Assembly (NCBI GenBank): GCA_028288775.1
Contig: JAQGHP010000126.1
Location: forward strand, 1 to 12,329
Direction: 5' to 3'
DNA length: 12,329 bases
Origin: Phycisphaerales bacterium
GTDB taxonomy: Bacteria; Planctomycetota; Phycisphaerae; Tepidisphaerales; Tepidisphaeraceae
This document shows positions 1 to 6,183 of this stretch, in pieces. Position numbers and translations under genes: made by a program. The notes under the pieces are model-generated. The model had not been told where the DNA came from. It did no database searches and saw nothing but the letters and a program-made list of their open reading frames with translations. Every line of letters starts with the position of its first letter. Position 1 is the first letter of the stretch.

Positions 1-488
1 AGCCGGCGGCGCTCGTCCTCGTCCTCGATCTTGCGGCTCACGCCCTTGCTGGCCATGCCCGGCATCATCACGAGGATGCGCCCGGGGATGGACAGGTACG
101 TGCTGAGGGTCGGGCCCTTGGTGCCGATGCCTTCCTTGATGACCTGCACGACGATGTCGTCGCCGCGGCGCAGGCAGCGCTGGATGGGCGGGCGGTCGCG
201 GCGTGCCATCTTGCGGCCGACGCTTTCCTGGATGTCCTCGCCGGCCCGGCCGAAGTACGTGGGCATCAGGTCGCTGATGTGCAGGAAGCCGTTGCGGCCG
301 AGGCCGAAGTCGATGAAGGCCGCCTGGATGGACGGCTCGACGTTCGTGACGCGGCCCTTGTAGATGTTATTGACGTGTGAGGTGGAGCTGGTTCGCTCCA
401 TGTACAGGTCCTGGAGCTTTCCGTCTGCCACGAGCGCGATTCGGCATTCCTCGCCCTCGGAGACGTTGATCAACATTTCTTTCGCCAT
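1..488 (-). CDS. Ribonuclease E/G family protein, N-terminal part (runs off the window edge)
   Basis: The first 162 residues are visible and the gene continues beyond base 1. RNase E/G is a Mg-dependent endoribonuclease for mRNA decay and rRNA/tRNA 5' maturation. Residues about 37-75 form the start of an S1 RNA-binding domain (NIYKGRVTNVEPSIQAAF, then GFLHISDL), followed by the family's insertion. Residues 118-142 carry the conserved stretch with GTKGPTLSTY and SIPGRILVMMP, usually KG..LTT.IS.PGR..VLMP. The catalytic DNase I-like and Zn-link regions lie outside, so E-type and G-type cannot be separated. The start is the ATG at 488. No Shine-Dalgarno is seen because a heptad repeat begins only 8 nt upstream. 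It is the last visible gene of the hpf-ptsN-ptsH-ptsI run, 223 bp after ptsI. Family assignment is firm. Confidence 0.93.
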   Translation of the reverse strand, partial: MAKEMLINVSEGEECRIALVADGKLQDLYMERTSSTSHVNNIYKGRVTNVEPSIQAAFIDFGLGRNGFLHISDLMPTYFGRAGEDIQESVGRKMARRDRPPIQRCLRRGDDIVVQVIKEGIGTKGPTLSTYLSIPGRILVMMPGMASKGVSRKIEDEDERRR

Positions 489-708
489 GCGTGCTTAGTA
501 GGCAGAAGGCAGAAGGCAGAAGGCAGAGAGAATGAAGCGTGAACCGCCCTGTTCAATCTACGATGACTACCGCGTGTACCGACTGTCTACCCTCTCTAAA
601 AGGGTGTTGGGGTAGGCGGGCACGGGCTGCAAGGACACGCGAGGGAGCGGAAACGCTCGACTGCTCAATGTGTTCTGCCTACTGCCCTCTGCCTGCTGCC
701 TACTTCCC
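489..708. repeat. AGTAGGC heptad inverted-repeat element, copy 1
   Basis: This fills the gap between ptsI and the RNase gene. Arms at 497-527 and 674-704 (31 nt each) are inverted copies with 3 mismatches. Each arm is a tandem run of a 7-nt word, AGTAGGC with variants AGAAGGC, AGAGGGC and AGCAGGC. The interior (528-673, 146 nt) is not obviously repetitive, has no convincing gene, and holds only a weak ACCCT/AGGGT stem near 580-600. The left flank GCGTGCTT and right flank ACTTCCC recur around copy 2 at 2814-2911. Confidence 0.85.
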
Positions 709-711
709 CGG

Positions 712-2451
712 TTAAAATGCTTCCGGGATGATCTTCCGCGTTTCCTCCCGCAGGAAGTGCATCACCTGTCGTTCGCTGTCGAAACTCATCACCCGCCGGG
801 CTACGTGCCGGGCGTGTTCCATCGTGGTCGAGCGGATGATCTTCTTGACCTCCGGCACGTCCGGGGCGTTCATGCTGAAAATGTTCAGCTCCAGCCCCAG
901 GAGCAATAGAGTGTACAGCGGGTCGCCCGCCATTTCACCACAGATGCTCACACTAATCGAATTGCGCCGTCCCGCCCGGATTACGTCCCGGACGAGCTTG
1001 AGCACGGATGGGTGTGCCGGGCAGAACAGCCCCGCCACCCTTTCGTTGGTCCGGTCCACCGCCAGAGTGTATTGGATCAGGTCGTTGGTCCCGATCGAAA
1101 AGAAATTGACCTCCTTGGCAAATTGATCGGCCATCAGCGCCGCGGACGGCACTTCGACCATCATCCCCGTCGGAATATCCCGGCGGAACGGGATCCCCTC
1201 GTCCTCGAGCTCTTCCATCACGTCATTGAGCACCATCTTCGCCTGCCGCAGTTCCATCAGCGTGCAGATCATGGGGAACATGATCCGCACGTCCCCCAGA
1301 ACGCTGGCCCGCATGATGGCCCGGAGCTGCCGCTTGAACATCGGGATGTCGTGCAGGCACATCCGGATCGAGCGGTCGCCCAAAAACGGGTTGCGCTCGG
1401 GGTTCAGGGCCTTCGCTTGGGTGTACTTGTCGGCGCCCAGGTCGAGGGTCCGAATCACCAGCGGCCGGCCTTTCAGCCGTCGCAATGCATCCGCGTAGGA
1501 TGCGTAATGGTCCTCCTCGCTGGGCTCATGCTCGCTGGCGAGGTAGAGGAATTCGGTCCGGTAGAGGCCGATGCCCTGCGCCCCGTGGAGTTCGGCATCC
1601 GTGATATCCTCGGGGAACTCGATGTTGGCCATGAGGCTGACTTCGTGGCCGTCGAGGGTCCGTGCGGGGAGGTTCGAGAGGGTGCGGAGCTGGCGTTCGG
1701 CCTCGTTGTGCTTGCGGCCGGCTTCCTTGTGCTCTTCGAGCTGCTCGAGGTCCGGGTTCACAATTACTACGCCGCGGGTGCCGTCGATGATCACCACGTC
1801 GCCCCCGCTGACTTCAGAGGTGATGTTCCCGAGCCCGACGACCGCGGGAATTCCCATGGCCCGGGCGACAATGGCGGTGTGGCTGGTGCGCCCGCCCACG
1901 TCCGTGGCGAAGCCCCGCACGTGCTTGCGGTCGAGGGCGGCGGTCTGCGAGGGGAGCAGGTCGTGGGCGATGACGACCACGTCCTGGGTCAGGTGCCCGA
2001 GGTCCTCGTGCTTCTGCCCGATCAGCAGCCGGAGCACGCGCTTTTCGATGTCGTGAATGTCCTTCACGCGCTCGGAGAGATACTTGTCCTTAATGGCGGA
2101 AACGGTGCTCGAATACTTGCGCATCACCACGCTGACGGCGTACTCGGCAGTCGTATGACGGTCCTTGATCTCGACGAAGAACTGGCCGACAAGCGCCTTG
2201 TCGTGGAGCAGTGCGAGATGGAAATCGAAGATGCTCCCGATATCGCGCCCATGCTCGGCGGTGACGGCGTCGCGCAGACGCGCCAGCTCGGTGGCCGCCG
2301 CGGTAATGGCGTCTTCCAGGCGCTTCACTTCAGCGGGCACCTGCTCGGGGGGAATAAGTCGTTTGGGGATCAACAGATCCTCAGCGTCCAGCACGAGAGC
2401 CGTGCCGATAACCACGCCAGGAGATACGCTGATGCCCTTTTTGATTTCCAT
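712..2451 (-). CDS. ptsI: Phosphoenolpyruvate-protein phosphotransferase (PTS enzyme I)
   Basis: Cytoplasmic enzyme I takes phosphate from PEP onto a histidine and passes it to HPr. At 579 aa it matches the classical length (E. coli 575) and has no N-terminal GAF domain, so it is EI-like rather than EI-Ntr (PtsP). The N-terminal and swivelling domains end in the active-site motif GGRTSHTAIVAR with His191. The C-terminal PEP-binding barrel shows YRTEF (Arg298), RTLDLGADK (Arg334), MVEVPSA (Glu433), GTNDLIQYTLAVDR (Asp457) and SICGEMAGDP (catalytic Cys504). All catalytic residues expected for activity are present. The start ATG at 2451 is fixed by the family N-terminus (KGISVSPGVVIG). No Shine-Dalgarno is visible, because a hairpin ends 7 nt upstream. 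It follows ptsH and precedes the RNase E/G gene. Confidence 0.97.
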   Translation of the reverse strand: MEIKKGISVSPGVVIGTALVLDAEDLLIPKRLIPPEQVPAEVKRLEDAITAAATELARLRDAVTAEHGRDIGSIFDFHLALLHDKALVGQFFVEIKDRHTTAEYAVSVVMRKYSSTVSAIKDKYLSERVKDIHDIEKRVLRLLIGQKHEDLGHLTQDVVVIAHDLLPSQTAALDRKHVRGFATDVGGRTSHTAIVARAMGIPAVVGLGNITSEVSGGDVVIIDGTRGVVIVNPDLEQLEEHKEAGRKHNEAERQLRTLSNLPARTLDGHEVSLMANIEFPEDITDAELHGAQGIGLYRTEFLYLASEHEPSEEDHYASYADALRRLKGRPLVIRTLDLGADKYTQAKALNPERNPFLGDRSIRMCLHDIPMFKRQLRAIMRASVLGDVRIMFPMICTLMELRQAKMVLNDVMEELEDEGIPFRRDIPTGMMVEVPSAALMADQFAKEVNFFSIGTNDLIQYTLAVDRTNERVAGLFCPAHPSVLKLVRDVIRAGRRNSISVSICGEMAGDPLYTLLLLGLELNIFSMNAPDVPEVKKIIRSTTMEHARHVARRVMSFDSERQVMHFLREETRKIIPEAF

Positions 2452-2458
2452 GATAACA

Positions 2459-2526
2459 GTTGCTGGTTGCCAGTTGCTGGTTGCTAGTGGGCCTTAACCA
2501 GCAACTAGCAACCGGCAACCAGCAAC
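2459..2526. repeat. GTTGCTG heptad hairpin filling the ptsH-ptsI gap
   Basis: Arms at 2459-2488 and 2497-2526 are 30 nt each and 27 of 30 positions are complementary, with an 8-nt loop. Each arm is four tandem heptads (GTTGCTG, GTTGCCA, GTTGCTG, GTTGCTA). In the minus-strand transcript two of the three mismatches become G-U pairs. The stem begins 1 nt after the ptsH stop codon and ends 7 nt before the ptsI ATG, so the whole spacer is hairpin. There is no U-tract for a classical terminator. Confidence 0.9.
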
Positions 2527-2527
2527 T

Positions 2528-2812
2528 TTATTCTTCTTCCCCAAACTTATCCTCGATCAATTCCACGAGCTTTTGCACGGCCTGCTCGGCGTCTTCGCCG
2601 ATTGCTTCGATCCGCATGGGCGTGCCTTCGGTGGCCGCGAGGATGATCATCTGCATCACGCTCTTGCCATCCGCCTCCGCGGGTTCTTCGCCGCCCTTAT
2701 AGACGGTGATCTGCGACTGAAACTGGTTGGCCACGTCAACGAATTGCATGGCCGGCCGTGCGTGCATGCCCAGCGTGTTGCAGATCTTGGTTTCCCGGGA
2801 AGCAGTTGGCAT
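2528..2812 (-). CDS. ptsH: Phosphocarrier protein HPr
   Basis: HPr is the small cytoplasmic carrier that takes phosphate from EI and hands it to EIIA proteins. The protein is 94 aa, slightly longer than the usual 85-90. The histidine site motif NTLGMHARPA has His17 as the phosphorylated residue. The second signature, ADGKSVMQMIILAA, keeps Ser51 at the position that HPr kinase modifies in Gram-positive bacteria and some others. No hprK gene is in the window, so use of that serine is unknown. A short acidic insertion (GGEEPAEAD) precedes the serine site. It sits between ptsN and ptsI, separated from both by heptad hairpins. The start ATG at 2812 has no clear Shine-Dalgarno. Confidence 0.96.
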   Translation of the reverse strand: MPTASRETKICNTLGMHARPAMQFVDVANQFQSQITVYKGGEEPAEADGKSVMQMIILAATEGTPMRIEAIGEDAEQAVQKLVELIEDKFGEEE

Positions 2813-2813
2813 T

Positions 2814-2911
2814 GCGTGCTAGTAGGCAGTAGGCAGAGGGCAGTAGGCAGACAGGACTCGCACGGGGGTTCCTCTCTCTGCCTTCTGCATACTGCCTACT
2901 GCCTACTTCCC
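2814..2911. repeat. AGTAGGC heptad inverted-repeat element, copy 2
   Basis: This lies between ptsN and ptsH. Arms at 2821-2851 and 2877-2907 are 31 nt each with 4 mismatches, around a 25-nt loop (2852-2876). Words are AGTAGGC, AGAGGGC and AGAAGGC types with a 7-nt period. The flanks GCGTGCT on the left and ACTTCCC on the right match copy 1. The left end is 1 nt from the ptsH start codon and the right end 3 nt from the ptsN stop codon. Confidence 0.87.
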
Positions 2912-2914
2912 TTC

Positions 2915-3382
2915 TCACTTCCCTTGATCTGCTTCATCCAGCAACTCGACGATCGCCTCGTGGGTCGTGCTGCCGCGGAGGAACTTGCGGAACATGTCCT
3001 TCTGAAGGTTCGAGAAGATGATGTTCATCGCCTGCAAATGCTGCTGCGGCTGATTCTCCGGGCTGAGCAGCAGCACTACGCTGTAAACGGGCTGATGATC
3101 GAGGGCGGCGAAATCGATCCCCGCCACGCTGCGACCGATGGTGCCCGCCATCTTCTTGATCGCGGGGTGCTTCACGTGCGGCACCGCAACGCCCTTGCCG
3201 AAGCCCGTCGAGCCGTTCTGCTCGCGCTTGACGAGGGCCGCGACGACTTCCTCCACCGCCGACTCGGGCAACGCGCCAGCGCCGGCCAGCGACGTCACCA
3301 ACTCCTTGATGGCTCCGTTGCGGTCGGTGGCGGCGAGATCCGGGCGGATCGCGTCGGGTACGATAAATTCTTTAAGTTTCAT
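2915..3382 (-). CDS. ptsN: PTS EIIA component of the nitrogen/fructose (PtsN) family
   Basis: This is a 155-aa single-domain EIIA, the usual length for EIIA-Ntr. It accepts phosphate from HPr on a histidine. In PTS-Ntr systems its phosphorylation state regulates other proteins, such as K+ transport and sensor kinases in enterobacteria, rather than sugar import. The active site is GFGKGVAVPHVKHPAIKK with His69 in the VPH motif. The later segment VVLLLSPENQPQQHLQAM matches the family's conserved LL.P....HL.. stretch. No EIIB or EIIC domain is fused or adjacent, which favours a regulatory role. It lies between hpf and ptsH. The ATG at 3382 gives the normal family N-terminus. The specific symbol rests on domain family plus gene order. 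Confidence 0.92.
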   Translation of the reverse strand: MKLKEFIVPDAIRPDLAATDRNGAIKELVTSLAGAGALPESAVEEVVAALVKREQNGSTGFGKGVAVPHVKHPAIKKMAGTIGRSVAGIDFAALDHQPVYSVVLLLSPENQPQQHLQAMNIIFSNLQKDMFRKFLRGSTTHEAIVELLDEADQGK

Positions 3383-3433
3383 CAGTCTTCCTGGAACGAG
3401 TTCGGGCCGCGGGTTGGCGCCGTTGCGGCTTGT

Positions 3434-3455
3434 GGCCGCCTGCCTTCAGGCGGCC
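3434..3455. repeat. Perfect GC-rich hairpin between hpf and ptsN
   Basis: A perfect 9-bp stem, GGCCGCCTG paired with CAGGCGGCC, encloses a 4-nt loop, CCTT. It lies in the 93-bp gap between the hpf stop and the ptsN start. No T-run follows on either strand, so it is not a typical intrinsic terminator. It could be an mRNA-stabilising or processing structure, or a dispersed repeat. Confidence 0.75.
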
Positions 3456-3475
3456 GGTTGGTCCCTGGTTGCGCG

Positions 3476-3781
3476 TCAATCGTTGGGGTGCTTGCGGTTG
3501 CGGAATTTGTCCTTGTGCTCGGTAATCTTCCGCTCCAGTTTGTGGACGCAGCCGTCCACGCACGCGTACGCGTCGCCCTCGTCGTGGTGGGCGACGAACG
3601 TGTTCTTGTGTTCCGCGTTTACAATGATTTCCACCGTCGTGCGGTCCTTCCCAGCGTCGAAGATCACTTCGATCTCCTGGATCAGATCATAGTACTTGCC
3701 GAGCTTGGAAGCCTTCTGCTCCGCGTAGCTCTTGAGGGGCGGCGTCACTTCCATGTGGCGTGCAATCACGGTAATGGTCAC
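3476..3781 (-). CDS. hpf: Ribosome hibernation promoting factor, short form (HPF/RaiA family)
   Basis: A 101-aa protein that binds the 30S decoding region and promotes idle 70S or 100S ribosomes in slow growth. The family fold is visible: an initial strand ITVIARHMEVTPPLKSYAEQK, then KASKLGKYYDLIQEIEVIF, EIIVNAEHKNTFVAHHDEGDAYACVD cut across its conserved parts, and the basic helix HKLERKITEHKDK. It lacks the C-terminal dimerisation domain of long HPF (about 180 aa). I chose GTG at 3781 rather than the upstream ATG at 3823 because AAAGGAGA (3789-3796) sits 7 nt before it and the family N-terminus begins exactly there. It precedes ptsN, as in many rpoN-type neighbourhoods. RaiA versus HPF cannot be separated by eye. 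Confidence 0.93.
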   Translation of the reverse strand: MTITVIARHMEVTPPLKSYAEQKASKLGKYYDLIQEIEVIFDAGKDRTTVEIIVNAEHKNTFVAHHDEGDAYACVDGCVHKLERKITEHKDKFRNRKHPND

Positions 3782-3788
3782 TGCGGAC

Positions 3789-3796
3789 TCTCCTTT
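3789..3796 (-). promoter_or_regulatory. Ribosome binding site deciding the hpf GTG start
   Basis: AAAGGAGA on the minus strand lies 7 nt upstream of the GTG at 3781. It is the clearest Shine-Dalgarno in this operon and argues against the longer reading from 3823. Confidence 0.8.
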
Positions 3797-3925
3797 CGCT
3801 CGTTCCGCCTGGGCGGCAGTCAAACTGGCCGGGACGGCTCCTCCGCCTCCGGGGAGTCTATTGTACAGGAAACCCGCTTTGGAGGCCGCGCCCTACAATT
3901 CACCTGCCCGCTACGCAAACACGGC

Positions 3926-4783
3926 CTATTCGTTCGCCAGCCTCGCGCGCGGGCCCGGATGCAGAGGCGGGTCCGTCGTTATTTCCTGCGCCGCGAGCGG
4001 CACCGACGGGTTAGGCGCCGGCTCTTGTGCACCGGGAGGGTCGCCGGGCAGTTGGACTTGCGACTTGGGAGTCAATACTCCGCCGCTCACCAGCAGGCGC
4101 ATCGCCTCTTCCACGGTCAGCGGCAATTCCACCACCGAATCCTTCGGCACCACCAGCACGTACCCGGTGAATGCCGTCGGCGACGACGGGATGAACACCG
4201 TTACCATCTCGTGCCCCACCGCGTCGGTCAATGTGCGGATGCCCTGCGACCCGGTCACCAGTCCGATCGACCAGATTCCCTTCGCGTGCGGTTGCACCGC
4301 GACCACGCGGCTGGCTTCAAACTGCCCGCCCCGCTCGGCCAGCAGGAAGTCGGTCACCTGCTTTACCGCCGGGTAAATGGCCCGAACCAGCGGAATTCGC
4401 AGCACCGCCATCTCGCCCAGTCGGTACAGCGTCCGCCCGATGAAGTTGCCGACGAAGACCCCCAGAATGTACACCAACAGGACCGCGAGCAGCACCCCGA
4501 CGACCTTGGTGCGGAGGTACTCTTCGCTCCAATAGCGCTGGATGTAGGTGGCGGGCGGGTAGCCGTTGCCGAAGTTCCACCACACCCACTTCACGCCCCA
4601 GATCATGTACCGGCCGAGGCTTTCCCAAAGGAAATCCCAGACCTTAATCAGGAGCCAGAGGGTGATGAGGGTGGGCAGCAGCGCCGCCAGCCCCCGGACG
4701 AAGAACCGGCGGAAATCCTCGCCGAAACCGAGCCTCGGGCGGGCCGGTAGCCGGGGCTTTTTCATGTCGCGTGGGTCCACCAC
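3926..4783 (-). CDS. DUF502 family inner-membrane protein
   Basis: A 285-aa membrane protein of the DUF502 family, whose molecular role is not established. Two hydrophobic membrane segments are visible at about residues 31-53 (with LLPTLITLWLLIKVWDFLW) and 94-116 (with VVGVLLAVLLVYILGVFVG). The family signature follows: PLVRAIYPAVKQVTDF, F-A-S-R-VV, WSIGLVTG, VTVFIPSSPTAFTGYVLVVP, and LTVEEAMRLLVSGG. The C-terminal 45 residues are proline-rich and look disordered. The coordinates use GTG at 4783, but an internal ATG at 4765 (residue 7) is equally plausible and neither has a good Shine-Dalgarno. It is first in the run leading to hpf, 144 bp upstream of it, and is divergent from the oxidoreductase gene. 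Whether it shares the hpf promoter is unknown. Confidence 0.88.
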   Translation of the reverse strand: MVDPRDMKKPRLPARPRLGFGEDFRRFFVRGLAALLPTLITLWLLIKVWDFLWESLGRYMIWGVKWVWWNFGNGYPPATYIQRYWSEEYLRTKVVGVLLAVLLVYILGVFVGNFIGRTLYRLGEMAVLRIPLVRAIYPAVKQVTDFLLAERGGQFEASRVVAVQPHAKGIWSIGLVTGSQGIRTLTDAVGHEMVTVFIPSSPTAFTGYVLVVPKDSVVELPLTVEEAMRLLVSGGVLTPKSQVQLPGDPPGAQEPAPNPSVPLAAQEITTDPPLHPGPRARLANE

Positions 4784-4965
4784 ACACCTGGGGTTGCCGT
4801 TTCACGGGGCGATCGCCCGTGTTTCACGAGGTGTTCCGCGCGGGTGCTGCCTGGTTCCGATTCCCCGGCCATGCCGAATTCCCCGGCCGCCGGGCCGGAC
4901 GGCTTCCTAACCGTCCGCACCAATGGTTTTACACGCCGTGGCGGAAAGAATCAAATAGCAGAGAA

Positions 4966-4983
4966 TGGCGGTCTGAGCCGCCA
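4966..4983. repeat. Small GC hairpin upstream of the oxidoreductase
   Basis: TGGCGG and CCGCCA pair perfectly over a 6-nt loop, TCTGAG. No T-run follows. It sits just before the degenerate repeat block and may belong to the same dispersed repeat class. Confidence 0.6.
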
Positions 4984-4999
4984 GGGATTTCGGGATCGC

Positions 5000-5082
5000 A
5001 GATTTGAAATCTGAACCCTGGAGATCTGATATCTGAAACCTGGAGATTTGATATCTGAAATTTGAGATTGAGATTTGAAATC
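5000..5082. repeat. Degenerate ATCTGAA/AGATTTG-type repeat block
   Basis: An 83-bp AT-rich block in a GC-rich genome, built from variants of GATTTGA, ATCTGAA and GATATCT. It includes a 22-nt tandem duplication (5017-5038 and 5039-5060) with one mismatch. Period-7 spacing is visible but slips by one base per 22-nt unit. GATTTGAAATC at both ends is itself palindromic, so the block can fold. It lies 60-140 bp upstream of the oxidoreductase start. Confidence 0.75.
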
Positions 5083-5143
5083 CTCGTCCCTCATCCGGAG
5101 CCCCCTCCTTCCCCACCCTCCGCTCCATTGGTACCATCCGCCC

Positions 5144-6172
5144 GTGCCAGATTCCTCACTTAGTTCAGACGTTTCCCCCGTCCCCGTGGCGGTGGTTGGT
5201 TGTGGGCGGATGGGGCGGTTGCACGCCCGGGTCTATTCCGAGATGCCGTCGGTCAAGCTCGTGGGCGTGTATGACGCCAGCGAAGAAGCCGCGGCGGCCG
5301 CGGCGGACCAGTTCAACTGCAAGGCCTTCGCCCGCCTCGACGACCTGCTCCCGCAGGTGAAAGCGCTGACGATCGCCGTGCCGACGGCGTTTCATGCGGA
5401 CGTGGCCGACCAGGTCCTGTCGGCGGGCGTGGCATGCCTGATCGAGAAGCCGCTGGCCAAGGACGTGGCGGACGCCCGCCGGATCGCGGCGTCGGCGGCG
5501 CGTTCGGGCGCGACCGTGCAGGTGGGCCACATCGAGCGTTTCAACCCCGCCATTCGCGCGATGGAAAAGCTCGAAATCGAGCCCCGCTTCATCGAAGTCA
5601 CCCGCATCAGCCCGATGACCTTCCGCAGCATCGACGTGGGCGTCGTGCTCGACATGATGATCCATGACATCGACATCGTCCTGCGCCTGGCGCGCTCGAA
5701 GGTGGCACGGGTGGATGCCGTGGGCGTGAGCGTCATCGGCAACGTCGAGGACATCTGCAACGCCCGCCTGACGTTCGAGAACGGGTGCGTCGCCAACATC
5801 ACGGCGTCGCGCCTGGCCCTCAAGACCGAGCGTCGGCTGCGCGTCTTCAGCCCGGACGCCTACGTGTCGCTCGATTACCAAAAGCGCTACGGAATGTTCG
5901 CCCGCCGGGGCGGAAACGTGGACGCCATCCGCGACGCCGTCGCCCGCATCCGCGCCGGCGAAATCGAAGACCTCTCGCAACTGAATTTCGCCGATCTCGT
6001 ACACGTCGAAGAGCTGAAGATCGACGACATCGAGCCGCTGAGGGCGGAATTGGAATCGTTCATCCACGCAGTAAAGACGCACGGGCAGCCGATCGTCCCC
6101 CTGGAAGACGGAGTCGCGGCGGTAGAAACGGCGACCCGGATCGTTGAATCCATATCGCACGTTTCACTATAA
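5144..6172 (+). CDS. Gfo/Idh/MocA family NAD(P)-dependent oxidoreductase
   Basis: A 342-aa cytoplasmic dehydrogenase, the usual family length. The N-terminal Rossmann fold has VAVVGCGRMG (GxGxxG at residues 19-24). The EKP motif is LIEKPLAKD (101-103), and the catalytic-domain motif is MMIHDIDIV with His174. The segment VGHIERFNPA (127-136) resembles the subgroup that includes UDP-GlcNAc 3-dehydrogenase (GnnA-like), but no lpx or sugar-amine gene is nearby, so the substrate is open. The coordinates use GTG at 5144. The reading frame stays open upstream to a TTG at 5075, but that extension encodes proline- and serine-rich repeat-edge sequence. No strong Shine-Dalgarno supports any start. It is the only plus-strand gene, divergent from DUF502 and convergent with the isomerase gene. 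Confidence 0.9.
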   Translation: MPDSSLSSDVSPVPVAVVGCGRMGRLHARVYSEMPSVKLVGVYDASEEAAAAAADQFNCKAFARLDDLLPQVKALTIAVPTAFHADVADQVLSAGVACLIEKPLAKDVADARRIAASAARSGATVQVGHIERFNPAIRAMEKLEIEPRFIEVTRISPMTFRSIDVGVVLDMMIHDIDIVLRLARSKVARVDAVGVSVIGNVEDICNARLTFENGCVANITASRLALKTERRLRVFSPDAYVSLDYQKRYGMFARRGGNVDAIRDAVARIRAGEIEDLSQLNFADLVHVEELKIDDIEPLRAELESFIHAVKTHGQPIVPLEDGVAAVETATRIVESISHVSL

Positions 6173-6183
6173 AAGTGTCAGTT

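Larger units (their letters stand above)
4784..5143. other. Divergent intergenic region, about 360 bp, no gene seen
   Basis: This separates the DUF502 gene from the oxidoreductase and should hold both promoters, but no convincing -35/-10 pair could be picked out. It contains a 12-nt palindrome (4807-4818), a small hairpin (4966-4983) and the degenerate repeat block at 5000-5082. The open frames here (for example 4907-5137 on the minus strand) are repeat-encoded and were not accepted. Confidence 0.6.

Noticed and set aside
580..605. Weak ACCCT/AGGGT stem inside copy 1 as a terminator of ptsI
   Set aside because: The stem is only 5 bp with no T-run on the minus strand. It is too weak to call.
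670..909. 79-aa plus-strand frame beginning in the copy 1 repeat
   Set aside because: It begins in the heptad arm and runs antisense to ptsI. It is a repeat-encoded peptide and not a gene.
1012..2487. 491-aa plus-strand open frame opposite ptsI
   Set aside because: It is antisense to a gene with all catalytic motifs of EI, has His/Arg/Pro-rich composition typical of the opposite strand of GC-rich genes, and no recognisable domain.
497..2907. Heptad arrays as CRISPR arrays
   Set aside because: The units are 7 nt with no spacers, and the arms are inverted. No cas genes are present.
2736..2918. 60-aa minus-strand open frame overlapping ptsH
   Set aside because: It is mostly translation of the AGTAGGC element in another frame (CLLPSAYCLL-type peptide).
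3860..3865. TACAAT on the minus strand as a -10 box for hpf
   Set aside because: The hexamer is good and about 80 nt upstream of the hpf start, but no acceptable -35 is found at 16-18 nt spacing. It is left as a possibility only.
2573..4750. 725-aa plus-strand open frame opposite ptsH, ptsN, hpf and DUF502
   Set aside because: It crosses four real genes and their gaps, including hairpin sequence, and reads as low-complexity Arg/His/Gly peptide. It is a GC-driven shadow.
4807..4818. GGGCGATCGCCC palindrome containing the HIP1 octamer GCGATCGC
   Set aside because: It is a single occurrence. A perfect 12-nt palindrome in GC-rich DNA is not strong evidence of a site or of cyanobacterial origin.
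4907..5137. 76-aa minus-strand open frame in the divergent gap
   Set aside because: Its middle is the translation of the degenerate repeat block (FQIS-type repeats), and no ribosome binding site is present.
5165..6160. 331-aa minus-strand open frame opposite the oxidoreductase
   Set aside because: It is rich in His, Arg, Asp and Val with no domain. The plus-strand frame carries the Rossmann and EKP motifs.
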